This document shows positions 15,340 through 22,807 of a DNA stretch of 38,340 nt, one piece after another. Position numbers and translations under genes: made by a program. This DNA is from a virus. A model generated the notes under the pieces. It saw nothing but the letters and a program-made list of their open reading frames with translations, ran no database searches and had not been told where the DNA came from. The DNA lies in the IMG/VR virus record IMGVR_UViG_3300036770_000738, positions 1-38,340 of that record. One strand, written 5' to 3'. Every line of letters starts with the position of its first letter. Position 1 is the stretch's first letter.

Positions 15340-16208
15340 CGCAGTTAGCCGAAATCGGCGCGCGCGCGCTGCAAGCCTTTGGCAGTGTGGAAGAGGCCGA
15401 AGAGGCCATGTTGCCTATGCCGCAGGCCGAGTGTCCGGTCACGCACTATTTCGGCCCCGGTATTGCCATCCGCGAAGTGTTTTTGCCGGCGGGCACGCTG
15501 GCAGTTGGGCACAAGCAAAAGTTCGCGCAACTAAACATCATGCTGCGCGGCAAGGTCGTCATGCTCCAAGATGACGGTACGTTACGGACTGTTACCGCGC
15601 CGTTGATTTACACAGGTCAGCCAGGGCGCAAGATCGGCTACGTGCTTGAAGACACCGTATGGCAGAACGTCTACGCGACAGACTTGACCGACGCAGACGC
15701 CGTAGAAGAAGCGTTTATTGAAAAGAGCGATGCTTGGCACAGCCATCAGCTTGCAGACTTGGCGGAGCGGCAATTTGGCCGCGCTGCCGATCGACAGGAT
15801 TTTCAGTGTTTGTTGATTGAGTACGGCATCGACGCCGAAACCGTACGCGCACAGTCAGAAAACACCGACGATCAAATCTCGGTCATCAGCGGCAACACTC
15901 GCATTCACGACTCAGAGATCGAGGGCAAAGGGTTGTTTTTAACGTCTCCCGTTAAAGCCGGCGACGTAATTATGCCGGCGCGGATTGCCGGTAAGCGTAC
16001 GCAAGCAGGGCGATACGTAAACCATTCGTTGACGCCCAACGCCAAGATGGCCCTGCGTGAAAACGGAGACATTGATTTGGTCGCAGTGCGTGATTTATCA
16101 GGGTGCAAAGGCGGTAGCGTAGGAGAAGAACTTACGATAGATTATCGCCACGCGCTCGCCCTTTCGGGGGTTCAGTCTATCTCTCAGGAGCCATCATGTC
16201 AGGAATAG
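15336..16208 (+). CDS. Cupin-SET domain fusion, putative protein lysine methyltransferase
   Basis: The 290-residue protein starts at GTG 15336, overlapping the upstream stop. Residues about 35-115 look like a cupin barrel (HYFGPGIAIREVFLPAGTLA, LNIMLRGKVVMLQDDG), and 118-178 form a helical linker. Residues about 180-272 carry SET hallmarks: EGKGLF at 196-201, NHSLTPN at 229-235 (the NHS..PN motif) and GEELTIDY at 263-270. SET proteins transfer methyl groups from S-adenosylmethionine to lysines. No post-SET cysteine cluster is visible. It lies between tail and ejection genes, so a virion protein or injected host target is possible, but the substrate is unknown. Confidence 0.8.
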   Translation: MTQLAEIGARALQAFGSVEEAEEAMLPMPQAECPVTHYFGPGIAIREVFLPAGTLAVGHKQKFAQLNIMLRGKVVMLQDDGTLRTVTAPLIYTGQPGRKIGYVLEDTVWQNVYATDLTDADAVEEAFIEKSDAWHSHQLADLAERQFGRAADRQDFQCLLIEYGIDAETVRAQSENTDDQISVISGNTRIHDSEIEGKGLFLTSPVKAGDVIMPARIAGKRTQAGRYVNHSLTPNAKMALRENGDIDLVAVRDLSGCKGGSVGEELTIDYRHALALSGVQSISQEPSCQE

Positions 16209-16918
16209 CCACCGCCATTGTCGGCAGCGCCGTAATTGGAGGCGCCGTTGCATCACGCGGCGCTAGTAAGGCCGCTAAAGCACAAACGCAAGCCGCTGAT
16301 GAAGCCGCCCGCGTTCAACGCGAGATCTTCGAGCGCCAGACTGAATTGCAAGAGCCGTTCCGTCAGGCGGGCATTACGTCGCAGAACGAGCTGCTGCGGA
16401 TGCTAGGGCTGGGCGGGGAGCCTGGCACACCGGGCTATGGCGCGATCGGCGCGCCGTTTACCGCTGAACAGATGCAGACCGACCCCGGCTACGCGTTTCG
16501 GCTTGCCGAAGGCGAGCGAGCATTGGAGCGTATGCAGGCCGCTCGCGGGCAGTTGCTCGGCGGCGGTGCGATCCGCGCAGGCGTGCGGTACGGGCAGGAG
16601 ATGGGCTCGCAAGAGTACATGAACGCCTTTAACCGCGCGCAAGCTTTGATGGGCACGCGACTCAGCACGCTGGGCAGTCTTTATGGCGCAGGCCAAGCCG
16701 CAGCGCAGCAGGTGGCTGGTCAGGCTGGTCAGATGGGCACCAACGTCAGTAATCTATTGATGGGTGCTGGACAAGCTCGCGCCTCGGGCTATCTAGGTCA
16801 AGCTAACGCGCTCTCGCAGGCGTTGGGGCAAGGCGCGATGGGCTTTGGACTTTACCGAGGCGGTTACTTTAATCCGCCGCCGGCAGCGGCTCCGCCCGTT
16901 CCACCGGCAGGAGGCTAA
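16196..16918 (+). CDS. Ejection / DNA transfer protein (P22 gp7-like)
   Basis: The 240-residue protein starts at ATG 16196, inside the end of the SET gene, with a strong ribosome site (caggag). The opening MSGIATAIVGSAVIGGAVAS and the Ala/Gln-rich helices (KAAKAQTQAADEAARVQREI) are typical of phage DNA-transfer proteins of the gp7/p32 type. The region GYAFRLAEGERALERMQAAR and the Gly/Ala-rich C-terminal half with AGQ repeats also fit. It would be packaged and ejected to help DNA cross the periplasm. Two further ejection candidates follow. Confidence 0.82.
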   Translation: MSGIATAIVGSAVIGGAVASRGASKAAKAQTQAADEAARVQREIFERQTELQEPFRQAGITSQNELLRMLGLGGEPGTPGYGAIGAPFTAEQMQTDPGYAFRLAEGERALERMQAARGQLLGGGAIRAGVRYGQEMGSQEYMNAFNRAQALMGTRLSTLGSLYGAGQAAAQQVAGQAGQMGTNVSNLLMGAGQARASGYLGQANALSQALGQGAMGFGLYRGGYFNPPPAAAPPVPPAGG

Positions 16919-16920
16919 TC

Positions 16921-18105
16921 ATGGCGGTCATTGGTGCAACACAATTAGAGCCCGTCAACGTCCTTGGGCAGTACGTACAAGGGCTAGAGGCGGGTCGCGC
17001 TGCGCGAGCGCAACGGCAAAAAGAAGCGCAAGCCATGCAGCTTCAGAACATGCTCATGGGCGCAACGTCCGAACAATTGGAAAGCCCTGAGTTTATTAAC
17101 CGGCTAACGGTGATGCCTGGCGGCGCTGAAGTCGCTAAGACGCTATCCGAGTCGGCTGCTGCGCAGCGCACGGCACGCAAAGAGGACTTGGACATTGCGA
17201 TCAAGCAAGGTGAAGTCATTGCTCGCGAAGCCGGCGCCTTTTTAGATGACCCTGCTTCACTTAGCAAAGCGACCATTGACGCATGGGCGCAAGGTGCGGT
17301 TCAGCGCGGCTTACTGTCACAAGAAGCCTATGCGCGGTTTCAGCAGTTGCCTGACGATCCTAATGTGCTAGGCCCAGCGATGCAGCGATTGCAAACGCAA
17401 GGGTTAAGTCTTGCCGATCAGCTTCGCTACCAGCGCGTGACACCGGAAGCCATGCTGCCGTACGAGCAAGCCTTGTCACCAGACGTTGAGGCGCAAAAGA
17501 TTCGGATTGCTGGTGCTGGCGCGTCTCGCACTACTATCCAAAATTTGCCAGCAGGCAAAAAGTTTAGTGAGACGCTTGGCGAACGGGCTGCATCACGGCT
17601 TGATGATCTTCGCACTAAAGCTGAATCTGCACGCAACACGTTGCAAACTTCAGGACAACTTCTGCCCTTGTTGGATGACCCCAATTTTATTTCAGGCACG
17701 TTGGCTAATGCGCGGCTTGCCGTGGCAAAAGCTGTGGGTATTGACGTTTCGGCAACTGAAGCATACTTCGCGGGTATCGGTCAACAAGTGGCTGAACGCA
17801 TCACGGCCTTTGGTGCAGGCACGGGTCTTTCGGACGCTGACCGCGAGTTTGCAAAGAAGATTGCGGGCGGTGAAGAGACCCTTACTGTCGATGCGATCCG
17901 TCGGATTATTCGCATCAACAATGAATCAGCGCGTAACGTTATCGGTAACTATAACGAAGAGCGCACGCGTTTAGGCAAAAAAGACCCTGAAGTGTTGGAT
18001 TATTTCCCTGAACTAGGCATAACTCGTCAAGTTAGACGCACCGGCACGGTCAATGGTCGCCGTGTAGTGGAGTATTCTGACGGGAGCATCGAGTATGCCG
18101 ATTGA
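16921..18105 (+). CDS. Internal virion / ejection protein (gp20-position)
   Basis: The 394-residue, mainly helical protein is rich in Ala, Gln and Glu. Its N-terminus (VNVLGQYVQGLEAGRAARAQ then KEAQAMQLQNML) resembles phage internal virion proteins. The C-terminal part has GIGQQVAERITAFGAGTGLS and DREFAKKIAGGEETLTVDAI, common in phage ejection proteins. No lysozyme motif is visible. Position between gp7-like and the larger third protein mirrors P22 gp7-gp20-gp16. It overlaps the next gene by 11 bases. Confidence 0.75.
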   Translation: MAVIGATQLEPVNVLGQYVQGLEAGRAARAQRQKEAQAMQLQNMLMGATSEQLESPEFINRLTVMPGGAEVAKTLSESAAAQRTARKEDLDIAIKQGEVIAREAGAFLDDPASLSKATIDAWAQGAVQRGLLSQEAYARFQQLPDDPNVLGPAMQRLQTQGLSLADQLRYQRVTPEAMLPYEQALSPDVEAQKIRIAGAGASRTTIQNLPAGKKFSETLGERAASRLDDLRTKAESARNTLQTSGQLLPLLDDPNFISGTLANARLAVAKAVGIDVSATEAYFAGIGQQVAERITAFGAGTGLSDADREFAKKIAGGEETLTVDAIRRIIRINNESARNVIGNYNEERTRLGKKDPEVLDYFPELGITRQVRRTGTVNGRRVVEYSDGSIEYAD

Positions 18106-20041
18106 TCCGAACAAAGTTAAGTGGGACGAGCCTGCTGTAACCGTCACTAAAATTGGCGGTCAAGAGATTGACCCTACTCAAGTAACTTGGGATACGGCGG
18201 CAACTCGCGGAGCTGTAGGTGAAGAAGCACCTGTAGGCCGCACTTGGGCGCAGACAGGCCGAGAAGCTATCGCTAACATCGGCCCTAGCGCGCTGGAGTT
18301 TGGGCGTAGCATGTTGACGGCTGTTTCGCAGCCGCGCGAGACCTTAGAGCAGCTTGGCGAAGTGCTGACGGGCGCCTACGCACGGTTCATTCCGCAAGAG
18401 TGGATGGCGCGACCAGACAAGGCCCAAGAGTTTATCGACAAGGCCAACGCAGTCGGCGGCGTTTACAAAGACCGCTATGGCAGCGTCGAGGCGCTCAAGA
18501 ACACCATCGCTACCGATCCCGTAGGTTTCTTAGGTGACGTGTCGACGTTGACCGGCGCGACCGCTGCGGCAACGCCAGGGCGCGTAGGCCGCGTGCTAGA
18601 GACCGCATCACGCTTTACAGATCCGGCGCGTGTTGTGACAGCACCGATCGGGATAGTTGGAGGCGCGGGCGTCAACGTGTTAGAACGCGTAGCGACAGGT
18701 CCAAAGGCTAACGTGCTGCTTGAAGCGGCAGAAGGTCGTGGGCCCGAGATTGTCAACATGCTGCGCGGGCAGACTGAGATTGTACCTGGCGTCACGCCAA
18801 CAGCCGGTGAAGCCGCATCGCCGCTGGGCGTGACGCGGTATTCGGCGCTACAAGAGTCTGCCGAGCGCGTGCTGCCGTCTCAATACTTGGCACGACGTCG
18901 TGACCAAGACGCGGCGCGAGTCGATGCTATTCGTCAGGTGGGCGGCACGCCTGTGCAGTTGGAAACAGCACGCAAGCTGCGTGACTCCACTGCCAAAACT
19001 AACTACGGCGCGGCGGGTAGAGAAGTGGTTGACGCTGACGAAGTGTTCACCGGCTTGCTAACGCGCCCGTCTATGGACCGCGTTATGGCTCGGGCTGCGA
19101 ACATTGCAGCGGAAAAAGGCCAGCCGTTTGTGGTAGGCCGCAATCTTCCCGAGCAGCGTACCGTTGTGCCGGAGCCTGGCATGGGCGGCATGGGCGTGAC
19201 GGGCCGCGAGGTCACTACGCCCGCACAGTTCGCGCAGTACCCCGTGCAAACTCTGCACTACATGAAAATGGCGTTCGATGATCTCATCAAAGATCCTGCG
19301 ACGTTTGGTATCGGTAAGACCGAAGCCGCCGCCATCACGGGCACGCGGGCTGAGTTTTTGAACTGGCTTGAAGGCAAAGCCGCTGGGTACAAAGGCGCAC
19401 GCGAGACGTTTGCCAAGCAAAGCGGCCCGATCAATCAGATGGAAGTGGGTCAGTTTTTGGAGAGCAAACTTACCTCGGCGCTGGAAGGCGAGCAAAAGCT
19501 ACGTCCTGCGGCGTTTGCGGGTGCAGTTGAATCAGCGCCGCAAACCATCCAGCGCGCTATCTTAGGCGCGCCGCGCTTCAAAAAGTTGTCTGACGTATTG
19601 ACGCCCGATCAGGTCAAGATTGTGGAAGACATCCGAAAAGACTTGGCGCGTCAAGCGGATTACCGCACGCAAGCTCGCGCAGCACGACCTATTGGCCCGA
19701 CCGCCGAGCGCGCAGGCACGGGGCTATTGGTCGAGGCCGTAGGCGGCGTGACCATGCCTACGCTGCTTAACCGCATCGCTACGGTCGCCAACGCTATCTC
19801 ACGGCGTTTGGCGGGCAAGATCGACCGCAAGCTATCTATTGAAATCGCGACCGAGATGTTGCGACCCGAACTTGCCGCGCAAGCCTTAGAGCAAGCAATG
19901 TCTCGCGCCGCAGGCGTGCAGACCGTGACGGGCGGCATCCGTCAAGCGGGTGGAATAGCTCAACGTGCAGCGACGCCGGCTGCGATGTTCACAAACGCGC
20001 TGGCTGAAGCTGAAGCGCGACAGAATCAAATGGCTCAGTAA
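18095..20041 (+). CDS. Large ejection protein (gp16-position)
   Basis: The 648-residue protein starts at ATG 18095 inside the upstream gene. A short repeat at the N-terminus (IDPNKVKWDEPAV and IDPTQVTWDTAAT) is often seen in phage internal proteins. Long helical stretches with Gly/Ala-rich segments follow (GDVSTLTGATAAATPGRVGR, residues about 148-167), and the C-terminus is Ala/Gln-rich. No enzyme motif can be assigned. Its place as last of three ejection candidates and its size match P22 gp16, which opens a path for DNA at the inner membrane. The assignment is by context. Confidence 0.72.
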   Translation: MPIDPNKVKWDEPAVTVTKIGGQEIDPTQVTWDTAATRGAVGEEAPVGRTWAQTGREAIANIGPSALEFGRSMLTAVSQPRETLEQLGEVLTGAYARFIPQEWMARPDKAQEFIDKANAVGGVYKDRYGSVEALKNTIATDPVGFLGDVSTLTGATAAATPGRVGRVLETASRFTDPARVVTAPIGIVGGAGVNVLERVATGPKANVLLEAAEGRGPEIVNMLRGQTEIVPGVTPTAGEAASPLGVTRYSALQESAERVLPSQYLARRRDQDAARVDAIRQVGGTPVQLETARKLRDSTAKTNYGAAGREVVDADEVFTGLLTRPSMDRVMARAANIAAEKGQPFVVGRNLPEQRTVVPEPGMGGMGVTGREVTTPAQFAQYPVQTLHYMKMAFDDLIKDPATFGIGKTEAAAITGTRAEFLNWLEGKAAGYKGARETFAKQSGPINQMEVGQFLESKLTSALEGEQKLRPAAFAGAVESAPQTIQRAILGAPRFKKLSDVLTPDQVKIVEDIRKDLARQADYRTQARAARPIGPTAERAGTGLLVEAVGGVTMPTLLNRIATVANAISRRLAGKIDRKLSIEIATEMLRPELAAQALEQAMSRAAGVQTVTGGIRQAGGIAQRAATPAAMFTNALAEAEARQNQMAQ

Positions 20042-20051
20042 GGAGAGACCT

Positions 20052-20261
20052 ATGACCCCCGAGATGCTTAAAGGCGCACTCAAATCCCGCACGGTTTGGT
20101 GGAACGTCATGTTGGCCCTACTCGCCAGCATGGAGATGTTCGCCGGCAACTTGACGACGCTCTTCGGTCAAGACGTTGCGGCGTCGATCCTATTAGTTGG
20201 TGCGCTTGCAAACTTGGTCTTGCGCACCATTACCACACAGGCTTTAGCAGAGAAGAAGTGA
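20052..20261 (+). CDS. Holin-like small membrane protein
   Basis: I chose ATG at 20052 after a strong ribosome site (aaggagagacct); the product is 69 residues. It has two hydrophobic segments, about residues 14-31 (VWWNVMLALLASMEMFAG) and 41-57 (VAASILLVGALANLVLR), with a RTITTQALAEKK tail. This is the pattern of DUF7940-type putative holins. Holins make timed holes in the inner membrane so the endolysin can reach peptidoglycan. It begins the lysis cassette. Confidence 0.75.
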   Translation: MTPEMLKGALKSRTVWWNVMLALLASMEMFAGNLTTLFGQDVAASILLVGALANLVLRTITTQALAEKK

Positions 20262-20262
20262 C

Positions 20263-20484
20263 ATGGACTACCAAGATGCGTTTAACGTAGCGATCCTTAT
20301 TGCAGCCGCCTTTGGAGGTTGGACGCTGCGGTCGATTACTACAAGCCTAGAGAATCTTCAGCGCGATCATCGAGAGATGATGCACCAGTTTGTCCGGCGC
20401 GATGACTACCGCGACACGCTTGCTGAGATTCGCGAGATCTTAGGCCGCATCTGGGATCAATTGAATCAAAAGGCTGACAAATGA
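20263..20484 (+). CDS. Membrane-anchored coiled-coil protein (holin/antiholin-like)
   Basis: The 73-residue protein has one N-terminal membrane helix (FNVAILIAAAFGGWTLRSI, about residues 7-25) and a charged helical C-terminus with heptad spacing (YRDTLAEIREILGRIWDQLN). It starts one base after the holin-like gene and its TGA overlaps the spanin ATG. Proteins of this shape often modulate or assist holins. The exact role cannot be told from sequence. Confidence 0.65.
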   Translation: MDYQDAFNVAILIAAAFGGWTLRSITTSLENLQRDHREMMHQFVRRDDYRDTLAEIREILGRIWDQLNQKADK

Positions 20485-20945
20485 TCCAAGCGTGGTTGCT
20501 TCGCCAACTACCGCTGCTTATTGTTTCGGCCATCATTATCGGCGGCGGCTTCGCTGCGGGTTGGTGGCTTAAAGAGCAAGGCCGCAAAGAGATGCGGCCT
20601 GTCATCGAGCGCCTTGAGTCGGACCTTGCCTCCGAGCGCGCTGCCCGTCAACGTAACGAGGATGCGTTAAATGCGTACCAGCAAGAGCTTGACCTTCTGC
20701 GTAGCCGCCCTCGGCTTACTAGCCCTGTCCGGCTGTGTGTCACCCCAAGTGTGCGTGAAACCCCTGCCACCACCGGAGGCTCTGATGGTGCCGCCCCCGC
20801 CAGCGGGAGCAGTGCAAGACAAGCTGGAACTGATCTTGTCGCAGGGCCAGACATCGGCATCCCCCTAAGAAACTTAGCCTATCGGTGTGATGCCGAAAAC
20901 GCTAAACTTCGCGCTTTACAGGATTGGGTTCGTGGACTGGAGTAA
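20481..20945 (+). CDS. Rz: Inner-membrane spanin (Rz-like)
   Basis: The 154-residue protein starts at ATG 20481 overlapping the previous stop. One N-terminal membrane helix (LPLLIVSAIIIGGGFAAGWW, about residues 10-29) is followed by a periplasmic coiled coil (VIERLESDLASERAARQRNE, about 41-60). The C-terminal Gly/Ser/Ala-rich part is constrained by the spanin lipoprotein encoded within it in another frame. Rz-type spanins join Rz1 across the periplasm and fuse inner and outer membranes in the last step of lysis. Confidence 0.85.
   Translation: MIQAWLLRQLPLLIVSAIIIGGGFAAGWWLKEQGRKEMRPVIERLESDLASERAARQRNEDALNAYQQELDLLRSRPRLTSPVRLCVTPSVRETPATTGGSDGAAPASGSSARQAGTDLVAGPDIGIPLRNLAYRCDAENAKLRALQDWVRGLE
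20671..20868 (+). CDS. Rz1: Outer-membrane lipoprotein spanin (Rz1-like), nested in Rz
   Basis: The 65-residue protein is encoded entirely inside the Rz gene in another frame. A lipoprotein signal (SLTFCVAALGLLALSGC) has the lipobox LSGC with the lipidated cysteine at residue 21. A short, proline-rich mature chain (PLPPPEALMVPPPPAG) follows, as in lambda Rz1. ATG at 20671 is preceded by a gagg ribosome site at 20658-20661. The full nesting matches the lambda arrangement and proves a Gram-negative host envelope. Confidence 0.88.
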   Translation: MRTSKSLTFCVAALGLLALSGCVSPQVCVKPLPPPEALMVPPPPAGAVQDKLELILSQGQTSASP

Positions 20946-21303
20946 ATATCAAAATTTCTCAAAAGCCGAGTTTGATTGCACACACTGCGGCAAAAATGAG
21001 ATGAAGCCAGAGTTTATGGAAAAGCTCCAATGGCTACGAAGAGTTTACGGCAAGCCTATGCGCGTGACGAGCGGCTACCGCTGTCCCCAGCACCCGATCG
21101 AAGCGAAGAAAGCCGCACCTGGCGCGCACGCGAGCGGCTGCGCGTGCGACATTGGCGTACAAAGCCGCGAAGCCTACGATATTCTGAGGCTGGCTTTTGA
21201 GCTAGGCTTTACCGGCATCGGCGTGCAACAAAAGGGTAGTGGTCGTTTTATACACTTAGATACTTTGGAGGACGGCCCGAGGCCGAATGTTTGGTCCTAT
21301 TAG
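20932..21303 (+). CDS. Endolysin, M15-family peptidase
   Basis: I chose GTG at 20932 (VDWSKYQNFSKAEFDC), with agga 8 bases upstream, over a GTG/ATG pair at 20887-20890 that adds an atypical leader. The product is 123 residues. Zinc ligands of the peptidase M15 type are visible: H66 in GAHASG, D73 in CDIG and H108 in RFIHLD, with the preceding VTSGYRCPQHP motif. Such enzymes cleave peptidoglycan cross-bridges. It follows the spanins instead of preceding them, an inverted order relative to lambda. The cysteine pairs at 16/19 and 70/72 are notable. Confidence 0.88.
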   Translation: MDWSKYQNFSKAEFDCTHCGKNEMKPEFMEKLQWLRRVYGKPMRVTSGYRCPQHPIEAKKAAPGAHASGCACDIGVQSREAYDILRLAFELGFTGIGVQQKGSGRFIHLDTLEDGPRPNVWSY

Positions 21304-21311
21304 GAGGCGTC

Positions 21312-21608
21312 ATGCGCTCAGACGGCATCCCCGCCCGCTTCCAGTTAGCAGGCCACACCATCCAAGTCAAAGTTATTTCGCCGTCAAAGTGGCGCCACAG
21401 CAAAAAATGTGTTGGAATGTGGCTTCCAGACAAATATGAGATTCATCTACTAAGTACTTGTAAAGGCACACATCGCCAACAAGTGTGGGCACACGAAGCG
21501 ATGCACGCAATGCTTGAGATCGGGGGACACGATGACTTGTCGCAAGATGAACAGCTTGTCGATCGCCTTGGGCACTTGCTCCAGCAGATGCTTACGACGA
21601 TGGAGTAA
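21312..21608 (+). CDS. Small HExxH zinc metallopeptidase-like protein
   Basis: The 98-residue protein starts after an ideal ribosome site (AGGAGG at 21302-21307). It has a zinc-binding H61-E-A-M-H65 motif in WAHEAMHAMLEI, and E80 in the following helix (DEQLVDRLGHLL) is a candidate third ligand, as in IrrE-like zincins. Phage proteins of this kind are common but their targets are unknown. It lies at the end of the lysis cassette, so it may act on envelope or on host regulators; neither is shown. Confidence 0.72.
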   Translation: MRSDGIPARFQLAGHTIQVKVISPSKWRHSKKCVGMWLPDKYEIHLLSTCKGTHRQQVWAHEAMHAMLEIGGHDDLSQDEQLVDRLGHLLQQMLTTME

Positions 21609-21610
21609 CC

Positions 21611-22639
21611 GTGGAACGTAAAGCCACCGACGAAGAAATCCTAGCCGCTTTAGATCGCCACAAAGGCAACCGCACCGAAGCCGCTGCCGCGCTAGGCTAC
21701 AACATCCGCACGCTGCTAAGTCGCCTCGCGCAAATCAAAAAAGCGCGAGACATCGACACGCCAGAGTATTCGTTCACGCCGTTGCCTTCTGACGACGTGC
21801 CGATCGAAGAGTTGATCGAACACCGCAAGCGCCAGTTCGCCAACAAGCGTAACCACGAAGAGGCGAGCAAGCTGATTCCTATACGGATCAAACTACAGGG
21901 GCCAATCGGCCTTTTGTTTTTTGGCGACCCGCACGTCGACGATGATGGCACCGACATCGAGGCGCTGGAGCGCCACACGCAGTTGGTTAAAGACACTGAA
22001 GGACTGTTCGCCGTCAACGTAGGCGACACCACGAACAACTGGGTCGGCAGGCTCGCTCGGCTCTACGGCGATCAAAGCACGTCTGCGTCCCAAGCCTGGC
22101 GGCTCGCTGAATGGTTCGTAGGCCGCTGCGATTGGCTGTGGATCATTGGCGGCAACCATGACCTATGGTCAGGGGCGGGCGATCCGATGCGTTGGATCGC
22201 CAAGCAAAGCGATGCCCTTTACAAGTCAAGCGAAGCCCGCATCGCGCTGCGCTTCCCAAACGGTCGCGAGGTGCGCGTCAATAGCCGGCACGATCATGCG
22301 GGATCTAGCATTTGGAACCCCGCGCACGGGCCGATGAAGGCTGCGATTATGGGCACGAGGGATCATCTCTACGTCGCAGGGCACAAGCACGAGTCGGCGT
22401 ACAGCGTGCTCAAAGATCCGATCAACAACATCGCGATGCACGCGCTCAAGGTGTCGAGCTACAAGGTTTACGATCGCTTCGCCAAGGAGCGCGGCTTCAG
22501 GGATAACACTTTGAGCCCCTGCGCGCTCGCCGTGATTAACCCAGATCTGCCGCCCGAGCACCCCGATCTGGTTAAGATCTGGTGGGATCCCGAGGAAGGC
22601 GCGGACTACTTACGCCGCTTGCGAAGCCGACGCGACTAG
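21611..22639 (+). CDS. Metallophosphoesterase with N-terminal FIS-type helix-turn-helix
   Basis: The 342-residue protein starts at GTG 21611 three bases after the previous stop. Residues 6-44 (DEEILAALDRHKGNRTEAAA then LGYNIRTLLSRL) match FIS-family helix-turn-helix domains. The catalytic part has the calcineurin-like motifs D106-P-H108, GD at 138-139, GNHD at 181-184, H227/H229 and GHKH at 257-260. These bind two metal ions, so a DNA nuclease or phosphodiesterase is likely. Its 3' end overlaps the convergent gene at 22610 by 30 bases. Confidence 0.82.
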   Translation: MERKATDEEILAALDRHKGNRTEAAAALGYNIRTLLSRLAQIKKARDIDTPEYSFTPLPSDDVPIEELIEHRKRQFANKRNHEEASKLIPIRIKLQGPIGLLFFGDPHVDDDGTDIEALERHTQLVKDTEGLFAVNVGDTTNNWVGRLARLYGDQSTSASQAWRLAEWFVGRCDWLWIIGGNHDLWSGAGDPMRWIAKQSDALYKSSEARIALRFPNGREVRVNSRHDHAGSSIWNPAHGPMKAAIMGTRDHLYVAGHKHESAYSVLKDPINNIAMHALKVSSYKVYDRFAKERGFRDNTLSPCALAVINPDLPPEHPDLVKIWWDPEEGADYLRRLRSRRD

Positions 22640-22807
22640 CGCCATCAACTCAGCACGCTCGCGGCTCGCCCGCAGCGCGCAGTACCGCTGGTGCAGACGC
22701 TCGATGAACGTCACTCGCTGCGGGCCGGCCACTTCGTCGGCCAGCATCTGCTTGACTTCCGCTTCGCTCATGTCGTTGAGCGTGGCGTTTAATTGTCTCC
22801 AGTTCAT
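22610..22807 (-). CDS. Small conserved phage protein after SNF2 helicase
   Basis: I chose the ATG at 22807, which overlaps the helicase stop (ATGA), with gggag five bases upstream inside the helicase gene; the product is 65 residues. It is helical, with SEAEVKQMLADEVAGPQRVT and FIERLHQRYCALRASRERAE. I know this EERLHQRY-type pattern from replication regions of many phages, with no assigned function. It ends tail-to-tail inside the metallophosphoesterase gene. Confidence 0.72.
   Translation of the reverse strand: MNWRQLNATLNDMSEAEVKQMLADEVAGPQRVTFIERLHQRYCALRASRERAELMALVASASQAA

Noticed and set aside
22600-22660. Terminator between the convergent late and nuclease-helicase operons
   Set aside because: The genes overlap by 30 bases and only a 4-bp stem (GCTTGCGAAGC) is present, with no T-run.
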